A DNA stretch of 59,041 nucleotides from Pseudomonas maioricensis (lineage in GTDB: Bacteria > Pseudomonadota > Gammaproteobacteria > Pseudomonadales > Pseudomonadaceae), in NCBI RefSeq assembly GCF_022790535.1, contig NZ_LOHG01000003.1:36208-95248 (forward strand), written 5' to 3'. This document shows, piece by piece, positions 1 to 9,919 of this stretch (positions are counted from its first letter, which is position 1; each line of letters opens with the position of its first letter). Both the position numbers and the translations under genes were made by a program. The notes under the pieces were generated by a model. The model did no database searches, was not told the DNA's origin, and saw nothing but the letters and a program-made list of their open reading frames with translations.

Positions 1-90
1 CAAAGCAAAGCAAAGCAAAGCAAAGCAAAGCAAAGCAAAGCAAAGCAAAGCAAAGCAAAGCAAAGCAAAGCAAAGCAAAGCAAAGCAAAG
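1..90. repeat. CAAAG pentanucleotide tandem repeat, 18 perfect copies
   Basis: The first 90 bases are 18 uninterrupted copies of CAAAG (CTTTG on the other strand), starting at the window edge, so the true length may be greater. The array lies just beyond the groEL terminator and overlaps no credible gene. A perfect pentamer array of this kind is prone to slippage and may vary in length between strains, or may mark an assembly edge. No coding or regulatory role is visible. Confidence 0.95.
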
Positions 91-104
91 CCAGGATCCT
101 GCCC

Positions 105-139
105 ATAAAAAAACCCCGCACAAGGCGGGGTTCTTTTAT
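105..139 (-). terminator. Rho-independent terminator after groEL
   Basis: An 8-bp stem (AACCCCGC, 112-119, pairing with GCGGGGTT, 125-132) with a 5-nt loop is followed on the minus strand by a run of seven T. It lies about 30 bases past the groEL stop codon and would end the groESL transcript. The T-richness on the plus side is weaker. Confidence 0.85.
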
Positions 140-166
140 GGGGTACAGCTAGGGGGTGAAGCTGGC

Positions 167-1825
<1,659 letters not shown>

Positions 1826-1864
1826 TTAAATACTTTGAGTAGTAACGGAAACTAGTGGGGTGAC

Positions 1865-2158
1865 TCAGGCTTCGACGACCGCGAGAATTTCGTTCTCGCT
1901 CATCACCAGCAGGTCTTCGCCATCTACTTTCACAGTGTTGCTGCCGGAGTACGGGCCAAACACCACTTTGTCACCCACTTTCACGGCCAGCGCACGTACT
2001 TCGCCGTTGTCCAGCACGCGGCCGGTACCTACAGCAATGATCTCGCCACGGTTTGGCTTTTCAGCAGCCGAACCTGGCAGAACGATACCGCCAGCAGTTT
2101 TGGATTCTTCTTCGCTGCGACGGATTACGACGCGGTCATGCAGAGGACGAAGCTTCAT
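1865..2158 (-). CDS. groS: Co-chaperonin GroES (10 kDa)
   Basis: GroES is the heptameric lid that closes the GroEL cavity during the ATP cycle. The 97 residues begin [14 protein letters not shown], the invariant N-terminus of the family. The mobile loop that contacts GroEL, including GGIVLPGSA, lies at about residues 17-32. AGGAGATCGACA precedes the start, giving a strong ribosome-binding site. It is the first gene of the groESL operon, about 140 bases downstream of a candidate sigma-32 promoter. Confidence 0.99.
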   Translation of the reverse strand: MKLRPLHDRVVIRRSEEESKTAGGIVLPGSAAEKPNRGEIIAVGTGRVLDNGEVRALAVKVGDKVVFGPYSGSNTVKVDGEDLLVMSENEILAVVEA

Positions 2159-2298
2159 TGTCGATCTCCTAATTATGGTTTTTGAACGGCCAGTGAAGAC
2201 ACCGGCGGGTTAAAACATCCGGCGCTGCCGGTTGCGGTTCGACGAGCGAACCGCAGAATACGGTCTGGCGAAATGGCCAGAAACCTTGCGGTGACCCA

Positions 2299-2327
2299 TA
2301 CATAAGGGCGGGCATGGTGATTACAAG
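2299..2327 (-). promoter_or_regulatory. Candidate sigma-32 heat-shock promoter of groESL
   Basis: Read on the minus strand, CTTGTA (2327-2322) is followed after 13 bases by CCCTTATGTA (2308-2299). This resembles the RpoH consensus CTTGAA / CCCCATNTA, with 2-3 mismatches. The position, about 140 bases before groES, suits the known heat-shock control of this operon in proteobacteria. It is inferred from the consensus only. Confidence 0.5.
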
Positions 2328-2365
2328 GCCAGCCGTTGAATTTTTTTGTTGAAAGTTACCGCGTC

Positions 2366-2400
2366 ATAAAACGCACGCGGCACCCTGAGGTGCCGCGCAG
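2366..2400 (-). terminator. Hairpin terminator after fxsA
   Basis: A perfect 9-bp stem (2376-2384 with 2389-2397) closes a CTGA/TCAG tetraloop, and on the minus strand it is followed within a few bases by TTTT. It sits about 20 bases past the fxsA stop. The T-run is short, so termination strength is uncertain. Confidence 0.55.
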
Positions 2401-2417
2401 CGGGGCTATGGAGGCGA

Positions 2418-2900
2418 TTATTTGTCGCGATGTTCGAACTCGCCTTCGATCACATCCGGCTCGCGAGTCGGAGGGTGGATCGCTCCCGGACGACCCGGAT
2501 CGTTGCTCGCTGGCATGTCTTCTGCGAAGGCACGCTGACGGATAGCCTGTTCTTCAGCACGTTTGCGCATGGTGTTGACCAGCACCCGACGTGTAACAGG
2601 CAACAGGCAGATCACACCAAGAATGTCGCTGATGAAGCCCGGCAACAGAAGAAGCCCGCCACCGACGGCAATCATCAAGCCTTCAAGCATCTGCTGGGCA
2701 GGCAGTTCGCCACGCGACAGGCTTTCACGCGCGCGCATGGCAGTAGCAAACCCGGCAACCCGGATAACGAACAGGCCCAACAGCGAGGTTGCGACCACCA
2801 TCAGGAATGTCGGAAAGAAGCCGATCGACATGCCCACCCGCACCAGAACGAACAGTTCCAGTACCGGAAAAAGAAGGAACAGCAGTAGAAAAACACGCAT
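2418..2900 (-). CDS. fxsA: FxsA family inner-membrane protein
   Basis: This is a member of the FxsA family, named for suppression of F-factor exclusion of phage T7 when overproduced in E. coli; its normal role is unknown. The 160 residues (ATG at 2900; an in-frame TTG lies just upstream) contain about three hydrophobic segments: residues 3-24, 27-48 and 75-98, the last with GLLLLPGFISD, typical of the family. A charged cytoplasmic tail follows, ending in a polar PDVIEGEF segment. GAGGA lies 9 bases before the ATG. It is a single gene between groES and the HugZ-like gene, as in other pseudomonads. Confidence 0.92.
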   Translation of the reverse strand: MRVFLLLFLLFPVLELFVLVRVGMSIGFFPTFLMVVATSLLGLFVIRVAGFATAMRARESLSRGELPAQQMLEGLMIAVGGGLLLLPGFISDILGVICLLPVTRRVLVNTMRKRAEEQAIRQRAFAEDMPASNDPGRPGAIHPPTREPDVIEGEFEHRDK

Positions 2901-2966
2901 CAATTGAATTCCTCAACGCAAGAATGCCTTGCAGTAGACCCTACGTGACGTCATCAAAGCGTGAAT

Positions 2967-3698
2967 TCAAGCCTCCTGACTATCACGAGTGGGCCATTTT
3001 TCCGCGTGAGCCAGCTGAACCAAGGCTTCGCGGACTTGTTTCGGTGTATTACAGGGCTCACTGAAAGCCAGCCAGTATAGGCTCTGACCGATGCGCAAGT
3101 GCATGCCTTCGCTGTCGATACCTGCCAACTGTGCCGTCTCACCTTGTGGCAGCCCCGTGAGCTGTACATAGTGCGCAATGGCATTGGCGTGATCAGCATT
3201 CATGTGCTCGACCATGCCGGCTTCAGCGGAGCCCGCAAACGGGTTCGCCAGCTCAACGTGATCCAGCCAGTGAATTGCACCGAAGCCGCCGATAAAACGA
3301 TAGCGCACCGGCGCCAACACCCAGAAATCGAAGTCATGGGCGCTGTGATAGCTCTGCGACTCAGGAAAAAAACGGTAATAGCGCTGAGCAGCGCTCTCGA
3401 TGGCGTCCGGTTCAACAAGCTTTTGGGCTTCAGCCATGACCGTCACGCGTCCAGTCGCCTGAACGTCGTCAGCTTCGCGCTCGCCCACCAACAGCGAGCA
3501 TTTAGCGTCTTTGCCCAGGTTGTGGGTGTGCTGAGCGATGCGACTGATCAGAATCAGAGGTCGCCCCTGGTCATCAAGGCAATACGGTACCGAAGAACCA
3601 AAAGGGAAACCCGGCATGGATTTGGAGTGCGTGGACAGCACACCTCTGTATTCCTTGAGCAGCAGCTCCCGCGCTTGCTTGATAGCCTTCACACTCAT
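2967..3698 (-). CDS. HugZ-like haem-utilisation / pyridoxamine phosphate oxidase-fold protein
   Basis: A two-domain protein of 243 residues. The N-terminal half (to about residue 150) has the split-barrel fold of pyridoxamine 5'-phosphate oxidase/HugZ proteins. The C-terminal part carries the DUF2470 signature HMNADHANAI around residue 165. Relatives include HugZ haem oxygenases of epsilon-proteobacteria and general FMN- or haem-binding PPOX-like proteins. The split-barrel substrate is not obvious from sequence, so haem degradation is only one possibility. The start has an excellent GAGGAGT ribosome-binding site. No Fur box was recognised upstream. Confidence 0.8.
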   Translation of the reverse strand: MSVKAIKQARELLLKEYRGVLSTHSKSMPGFPFGSSVPYCLDDQGRPLILISRIAQHTHNLGKDAKCSLLVGEREADDVQATGRVTVMAEAQKLVEPDAIESAAQRYYRFFPESQSYHSAHDFDFWVLAPVRYRFIGGFGAIHWLDHVELANPFAGSAEAGMVEHMNADHANAIAHYVQLTGLPQGETAQLAGIDSEGMHLRIGQSLYWLAFSEPCNTPKQVREALVQLAHAEKWPTRDSQEA

Positions 3699-3869
3699 CC
3701 AGTGACTCCTCGTAACGAACTCGTCGACGGTCGACGCACGTATAAATAAAGCTGAACAATAATCAGCAGTGATTGGGCACGTGCACGGCTTCGGAAGACA
3801 AGTTAAAAATTATTACGATCAGCTTTTTTGCAGCGCTTGGGGGGAGTTGCGTGTCGAGGCTGGCGTTGA

Positions 3870-3956
3870 CGTGGGACCGGGTTTATTCGGGAAGAGCGTA
3901 TTTCAAACAGGCTGAGGATATACCGGCCCTTTCGCGAATGAATTCGCTCCCACGGG
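3870..3956. repeat. REP-like intergenic repeat, hybrid arms
   Basis: GTGGGACCGGGTTTATTCGG on the left and TTCGCGAATGAATTCGCTCC (then CACGG) on the right are ends of two different REP families also found elsewhere in the window: the left arm recurs near 58927, and the right arm recurs at 50336-50358. The two arms pair only at their outer ends. The element fills much of the 3699-4044 gap, which otherwise shows only a weak hairpin at 3982-4010 (CTCCCGC/GCGGGAG) after the DUF481 gene. Confidence 0.6.
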
Positions 3957-4037
3957 GTTTGTAACGCACCCCACAATTTCTCTCCCGCCGAATAACGAAT
4001 GCAGCGGGAGATACCTGAAAACAGGCTAGCCAGCCGT

Positions 4038-5045
4038 TTACCAGGTCACACCAAAGCCTGCGGTGTAGCGGGTTTTGTCCAGATCGCCATCGTCGGAGCC
4101 GCTGATAACGTTCTTCTCGGCTTTCAGGTTCAACGAAGCCCAGTCAGTGACTTTGTAACGCAGCCCGACTTCTGCATCGAGTGCGTAATCAGCAACGTTG
4201 CTCAACGGCCTGCCTAGCTCACCGTTGGTAAAGAATTCAACTTTTTTACCGATCAGGAAGCGGTTGTAGTCCCACGTACCCGCCACGGAGTAGAAGTTTT
4301 CCTTACCGCCGTTGGAGAACTCGTAATCAGTGCGGTTAAGCAGAGCGCCGAGCTTGAAAGCGCCCAACTCGTCATCCCAGAACTGGTAGCCAGGACCCGT
4401 ACCCACAACACGCTGACGGCTCAGGTCTTCCACTTTGTCGCGCTTGTAGCTGATCCGGCCATCCCAGAAAAATTTCTCGGTCAGGAAGCGGTCGATGGAG
4501 TACTCGGCACTCCAGTTGTCGGTGCTGACCACATCATCCTGAGTTTCGCGGTTGTAATCGCCTTTGGCGTTATGCCGCCATTGACCATGCCGAGCCGAAG
4601 TCTTGAAGGCCAGGTTGTAGTCGTCGGTATCGTTCTCGGCCTTCTGGAAGTCCATTGCCAGATCGACATTGCCTTTCCATACCAGATCAGTGATGACCGG
4701 TTTGGGCTTGAGGATCTGCTGAATGCTGGCCAACTCGACGGTTTTTGGCGCTTCGCCGTTGGTCAGCGTGACTTTGCCGTCATCCGACGCTTTCAACGAT
4801 TTGGCAATTTCACCCTGATACTGATCCTGCTTGACCATCAACTGCTGGTCACTCTCCAGGGTCTTGACCTGTTTCCAGTCCACAGGGATTGCGCCCCCAT
4901 AGGAGGTCTCGATCAGCAGCTTGCCGCCGTCGAACAGCTTGATGGTACCGGTGATCTTGTCGCCGTTCTTCAACCAGACGGTGTCGGCGAGCAACGGAGT
5001 GGCGGCGATGGAGGCAGCGAGGAACAGCAGAGTTCTGGTCAGCAT
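4038..5045 (-). CDS. DUF481 (YdiY-like) outer-membrane beta-barrel protein
   Basis: A 335-residue exported protein of the DUF481/YdiY family. It has an N-terminal signal peptide (MLTRTLLFLAASIAATPLLA, cleavage before DTVWL). Residues 25-110 form a soluble domain (DTVWLKNGDKITGTI). A C-terminal barrel of amphipathic strands of alternating polar and aromatic residues ends in YTAGFGVTW; a terminal aromatic residue is typical of BamA-inserted barrels. Function is unknown; E. coli YdiY is acid-induced. An in-frame TTG lies two codons upstream, and no clear ribosome-binding site is seen for either start. Confidence 0.8.
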   Translation of the reverse strand: MLTRTLLFLAASIAATPLLADTVWLKNGDKITGTIKLFDGGKLLIETSYGGAIPVDWKQVKTLESDQQLMVKQDQYQGEIAKSLKASDDGKVTLTNGEAPKTVELASIQQILKPKPVITDLVWKGNVDLAMDFQKAENDTDDYNLAFKTSARHGQWRHNAKGDYNRETQDDVVSTDNWSAEYSIDRFLTEKFFWDGRISYKRDKVEDLSRQRVVGTGPGYQFWDDELGAFKLGALLNRTDYEFSNGGKENFYSVAGTWDYNRFLIGKKVEFFTNGELGRPLSNVADYALDAEVGLRYKVTDWASLNLKAEKNVISGSDDGDLDKTRYTAGFGVTW

Positions 5046-5223
5046 AAGCAACTAGGAGGCTCAGTTAGCGGAAAATCGGGCATCATCTGCGAAGATGACG
5101 TCAAGGCAATCGAAGACCGCCGCGGGCACAGAAAACACAGACCGTGGGATTTTTCTGTAGTTCAAAACCCGGACAGCCGCCCATCTATAAAAAGCTATAA
5201 ACAGATCTATAAACAGGAGGGAA

Positions 5224-5595
5224 ATGGTGACCAGCGAGCAACGGCACTGCGCGGACCCGACAGGTATGGACCCGGCCCAGGCGCGGCGTACTGCGCTGTA
5301 CCTTACGCTCAATCAGGTACCGGAAGGAAAAGTTGTCACTTACGGGCAACTGGCTCAACTGGCAGGCCTGGGCCGCGCTGCTCGCTGGGTCGGAAGAACC
5401 CTGAGCCAGTTGCCAGACGGCAGTTCACTGCCGTGGCACCGGGTGATAGGCGCTGGTGGCAAGGTCAGCTTGTCGGTCGGAACGACCTCAGGCGACGAAC
5501 AACGCGCCCGTTTACGCGCTGAAGGCGTCCTTGTGGAGAACAATCGGGTAGATATCCGGCGTCATGGCTGGCGTCCGATAGAGCACAGCGGTTAG
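5224..5595 (+). CDS. Alkyltransferase-like protein (ATL), MGMT C-terminal domain family
   Basis: This 123-residue protein has the DNA-binding domain of O6-alkylguanine-DNA alkyltransferases. The active-site PCHR is PWHR here (residues 70-73), so the alkyl-accepting cysteine is Trp71. ATL proteins bind O6-alkylguanine lesions, flip them and recruit nucleotide excision repair rather than transferring the alkyl group. The fold is supported by VPEGKVVTYGQLA at 32-44 and the ARWVGRTL recognition helix at 53-60, which retains the arginine finger equivalent. The ATG has a near-perfect AGGAGGGAA ribosome-binding site. It precedes ampG with a 42-base gap and may be co-transcribed with it. Confidence 0.9.
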   Translation: MVTSEQRHCADPTGMDPAQARRTALYLTLNQVPEGKVVTYGQLAQLAGLGRAARWVGRTLSQLPDGSSLPWHRVIGAGGKVSLSVGTTSGDEQRARLRAEGVLVENNRVDIRRHGWRPIEHSG

Positions 5596-5637
5596 AGTGC
5601 GCCCTTTGTTTTCGTAACCTGAGGCAGACTCCAGCCC

Positions 5638-7194
5638 ATGCCCCGTAAAACCTGGCGCGCCGCGCTCGCCGCATATGCCAGCCCCTCGACGTTAGTGCTG
5701 TTGTTGCTCGGATTCGCTGCGGGCATGCCCTACATGTTGGTGTTCTCTACTCTGTCGGTCTGGTTGCGTGAAGCCGGTGTCGCCCGTGAAACCATCGGCT
5801 ATGCCAGCCTGATCGGGCTCGCCTATGCCTTTAAATGGGTATGGTCACCCTTGCTCGACCAATGGCGCCTGCCGCTGCTGGGCAAGCTGGGTCGACGTCG
5901 TTCCTGGCTGGTCCTGTCGCAGAGTCTGGTAATCCTGGGCTTGATCGGCATGGGCTTCTGCGATCCGCAGCAGCACCTTTCATGGCTGATCGCAATTGCC
6001 GTCGTCGTAGCGTTTTCCTCAGCGACTCAAGACATCGCCATCGATGCTTATCGCCTGGAAATCGCCAACGACACTCAGCAAGCAGCCCTCGCGGCCAGCT
6101 ACATGTCTGGCTACCGTGTTGCGGCGCTGCTAGCCACGGCGGGCGCGCTGTATTTCGCTGAAGGATTTGGGTCTACGGGCTTCGCCTACAAACACTCTGC
6201 ATGGACAGGCACGTATGTGCTGTTCGGTCTGCTGATGCTGCCAGCCTTGATCACAACCCTGATCATGCGCGAGCCACCTGTGGCATTGCGCACTCAGCTG
6301 TCGGCGGCTCGCTACGGCTTTGCGCACCAACTGGCATCTGTTTTCGTCTTGATCGTGCTGTTGGTGTCGGTCCCGGCGATGTTCACCCAGCTCTACAACA
6401 CAGACTTCGCCAGCGTGTTGTTTCAGAACTCCAGCTGGACTGACTTGCTGATGGAAGACCGCGCCTTCCTGCGCGCCATCCTCTATATCGTACTAACTGT
6501 CGCGTGCCTGTCTTCAATGGGCCGACGCGGCCTGGCGCCGGTACTGACGCCCATCAACGACTTCATCCTGCGCTATCGCTGGCAAGCATTTCTGTTGCTC
6601 GGACTGATCGCTACCTATCGCATGTCAGACACGGTCATGGGCGTAATGGCCAACGTGTTTTATATCGATCAGGGTTTTACCAAGGATCAGATCGCCAGTG
6701 TCAGCAAGATCTTTGGCCTGATCATGACGCTGCTGGGCGCGGGCTTTGGCGGGTTGCTGATCGTGCGTTTTGGCATCATGCCGATTCTGTTCATTGGCGG
6801 CCTGAGTTCAGCTGCCACCAACCTGCTATTCCTGATGCTGGCCGACATGGGACCGAACCTGAAGATGCTGGTGCTGACCATTTCGCTGGACAATTTCAGC
6901 TCTGGATTGGCGACTTCAGCGTTTGTGGCGTATCTATCCAGCCTGACCAACCTCAAGTTCTCGGCAACACAATATGCGCTGCTCAGCTCGATCATGCTTC
7001 TGCTGCCGCGTTTGTTGGGAGGCTATTCGGGGGTCGTCGTGGAGAAGTATGGCTATCACAACTTCTTCCTGATCACGGCGCTGTTGGGCGTGCCGACGCT
7101 GATCATGATCATCTTGCAGTGGAGCAAGGAGGCGCGCCAGGACAAGGCGGCTGAGGTGCTTGAGGCAGAGAAACCCTCGCAAGAACAACTTTAA
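5638..7194 (+). CDS. ampG: AmpG muropeptide permease (MFS transporter)
   Basis: AmpG imports GlcNAc-anhydroMurNAc peptides from the periplasm for cell-wall recycling, which also feeds the AmpR inducer signal for ampC beta-lactamase where present. The 518 residues contain about 14 hydrophobic segments. The N-terminal half carries the MFS signature region LAYAFKWVWSPLLDQW (residues 61-76), then GRRRSW. DIAIDAYRLE follows in TM4-5. The cytoplasmic C-terminal tail is charged. The length is close to other Pseudomonas AmpG proteins. It probably shares a transcript with the ATL gene upstream. The REP palindrome at 7212-7284 lies just downstream. Confidence 0.95.
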   Translation: MPRKTWRAALAAYASPSTLVLLLLGFAAGMPYMLVFSTLSVWLREAGVARETIGYASLIGLAYAFKWVWSPLLDQWRLPLLGKLGRRRSWLVLSQSLVILGLIGMGFCDPQQHLSWLIAIAVVVAFSSATQDIAIDAYRLEIANDTQQAALAASYMSGYRVAALLATAGALYFAEGFGSTGFAYKHSAWTGTYVLFGLLMLPALITTLIMREPPVALRTQLSAARYGFAHQLASVFVLIVLLVSVPAMFTQLYNTDFASVLFQNSSWTDLLMEDRAFLRAILYIVLTVACLSSMGRRGLAPVLTPINDFILRYRWQAFLLLGLIATYRMSDTVMGVMANVFYIDQGFTKDQIASVSKIFGLIMTLLGAGFGGLLIVRFGIMPILFIGGLSSAATNLLFLMLADMGPNLKMLVLTISLDNFSSGLATSAFVAYLSSLTNLKFSATQYALLSSIMLLLPRLLGGYSGVVVEKYGYHNFFLITALLGVPTLIMIILQWSKEARQDKAAEVLEAEKPSQEQL

Positions 7195-7211
7195 CGCTGC
7201 AACGCTGAATC

Positions 7212-7284
7212 TGTAGGAGCTGCCGAAGGCTGCGATGGCGGCGTGTCAGCCAGAATGCTTTCGCAGCCTTCGGCAGCTCCTACA
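7212..7284. repeat. REP-type palindrome (GTAGGAGCTGCCGAAGGCTGC)
   Basis: Perfect 24-bp inverted arms (7212-7235 and 7261-7284) are separated by 25 bases. The core TGTAGGAGC...GGCTGCGA is a widespread Pseudomonas REP/BIME sequence. It lies between the convergent genes ampG and mscS, where the hairpin may also protect transcript ends. Confidence 0.9.
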
Positions 7285-7298
7285 AAGTCATATGTTAA

Positions 7299-8144
7299 TT
7301 ACTGCGGTGCCGGAGAATCCTGAACCACGCGAATCACTCTCTGCGGGAACGGGATATCGATATTGGCAGCACGCAGGCGGTCGCGGGCTTCAGCATTGAA
7401 GCGGTTCGACACATCGCCAAAATCGCCGGTCTTGACCCATACCCGCAACGAAACAGTGATCGAGCTATCACCCAGCGCAGCCACCACGGCCTGCGGCGCA
7501 GGATCCTGCAACACCCGAGGATCGTCTGCCATGTCCATCAGGACTTGCAGCGCCTGTTTAAGGTCAGCCTCGTAATCAACGCCCACATCAAAGGTGATCT
7601 TGCGGGTTGGCTGACGATTGGTGTTGGTGATAATCCCGTTGGACAGATTGCCGTTGGGCAGGATCACCGTCTTGTTGTCACCGGTGCGCACTACGGTATG
7701 GAATATCTGGATATTGTCTACAGTGCCGGCGATACCCTGGGCTTCGATCCAGTCACCAATGCGGAATGGGCGAAACAGCAGAATCAGTACGCCACCGGCG
7801 AAATTCGCCAGACTGCCTTGCAATGCAAGACCAATCGCCAGACCCGCAGCACCGATAGCAGCCACGAACGAGGTGGTTTCAATCCCGATCATCGACGCAA
7901 CGCTGACGATCAGCAGAATCTTCAGAATGATGTTGGCCAGACTGCTGATAAAGCCCTGCAATGCGAGGTCCGCATTGCGCAGCGCCAATAGCGCGCCCAC
8001 TTTGGTGGTCAGGCGGTTGATCAACCACCAACCGATGGTCAGGGTAACCAACGCCAACAGCACGCGGCTGCCGTATTGCATGATCATTGGAATCCAGGCC
8101 TGGGAGGCCTTTATCAGATGATCCATTTCGGCATTCAAATCCAT
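7299..8144 (-). CDS. Small-conductance mechanosensitive channel, MscS family
   Basis: A 281-residue MscS-type channel that would release solutes on hypo-osmotic shock. It has three N-terminal membrane segments (about residues 23-45, 62-88 and 90-125). The pore helix TM3 is Gly/Ala-rich (GAAGLAIGLALQGSLANFAGG). The cytoplasmic beta domain includes FRPFRIGDWIE and the conserved VILPNGNLSNG around residues 160-171. The C-terminal vestibule ends near IPFPQRVI. The length matches E. coli MscS (286). An AAGGAG ribosome-binding site precedes the start. It is monocistronic, downstream of yajQ on the same strand. Confidence 0.93.
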   Translation of the reverse strand: MDLNAEMDHLIKASQAWIPMIMQYGSRVLLALVTLTIGWWLINRLTTKVGALLALRNADLALQGFISSLANIILKILLIVSVASMIGIETTSFVAAIGAAGLAIGLALQGSLANFAGGVLILLFRPFRIGDWIEAQGIAGTVDNIQIFHTVVRTGDNKTVILPNGNLSNGIITNTNRQPTRKITFDVGVDYEADLKQALQVLMDMADDPRVLQDPAPQAVVAALGDSSITVSLRVWVKTGDFGDVSNRFNAEARDRLRAANIDIPFPQRVIRVVQDSPAPQ

Positions 8145-8268
8145 ATTTATCTCCTTGCGATTCGCGAAACTGGCGGCTGAAGCATTGGATCCGGCCCAAT
8201 GCGCTCAGCCGCTTGCACTGGCCCCGCGTTCGGGGATAAGTGGCTCCCCCCGCGCAAAGGCCGAGTGA

Positions 8269-8754
8269 TCAGTCACGGAAGTTATTGAACTGCAGCGGCA
8301 TACCAAACTCATTGGCACGTAATACAGCCATGGCTTCTTGCAGGTCATCACGCTTCTTGCCGGTGACGCGTACTTGCTCACCTTGAATGGCAGCCTGAAC
8401 CTTGAGCTTGGCGTCCTTAATGTGCGCGACGATTTTCTTCGCCAACTCTTTGTCGATGCCTTCTTTGAGCACCGCGTCCTGCTTCATCAACTTGCCGGAT
8501 GCAAACGCGTCTTTGACCTCAAGGCATTTGACGTCGATCTTGCGTTTGACCAGGCAGAGCTTGAGGATTTCGATCATCGCTTCAAGCTGGAACTCAGCCT
8601 CGGCAGTCAGATTGACCGTCAGGTCCTTTTCCTTGAACTCGAACTCACCTTTACCTTTCAAGTCGTAGCGACGGTCCAGCTCTTTGATAGCGTTATCGAC
8701 GGCATTAGTGACTTCGTGTTTATCCAGTTCGGACACTACGTCGAACGAGGGCAT
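8269..8754 (-). CDS. yajQ: YajQ family nucleotide-binding protein
   Basis: A 161-residue protein of the YajQ/UPF0234 family with two ferredoxin-like domains. It begins [15 protein letters not shown], the family's N-terminus, and contains [10 protein letters not shown] at about residues 32-41. Members bind nucleotides or RNA; the Xanthomonas and P. aeruginosa homologues have been reported to bind cyclic di-GMP. The start is well supported by TGGAGAAATGAC. It is monocistronic; a short CCCCGAACGCGGGG hairpin without a T-tract lies downstream at 8221-8234. Confidence 0.95.
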   Translation of the reverse strand: MPSFDVVSELDKHEVTNAVDNAIKELDRRYDLKGKGEFEFKEKDLTVNLTAEAEFQLEAMIEILKLCLVKRKIDVKCLEVKDAFASGKLMKQDAVLKEGIDKELAKKIVAHIKDAKLKVQAAIQGEQVRVTGKKRDDLQEAMAVLRANEFGMPLQFNNFRD

Positions 8755-8802
8755 GTCATTTCTCCAATGGATGGCGTGTCGGAACGCCTGTCTTTGATGT
8801 GA

Positions 8803-9834
<1,032 letters not shown>

Positions 9835-9919
9835 GCTTCAGGCAAAGGCTCGCCCGGTTTGCTCAAGGGCCAGAGTGCGCGCTACCCTGAACATTCCTCA
9901 TCCGTATGTGATTCGTCTC

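Noticed and set aside
1..90. CRISPR-like array
   Set aside because: Repeats are 5 bases with no spacers; it is a simple tandem repeat.
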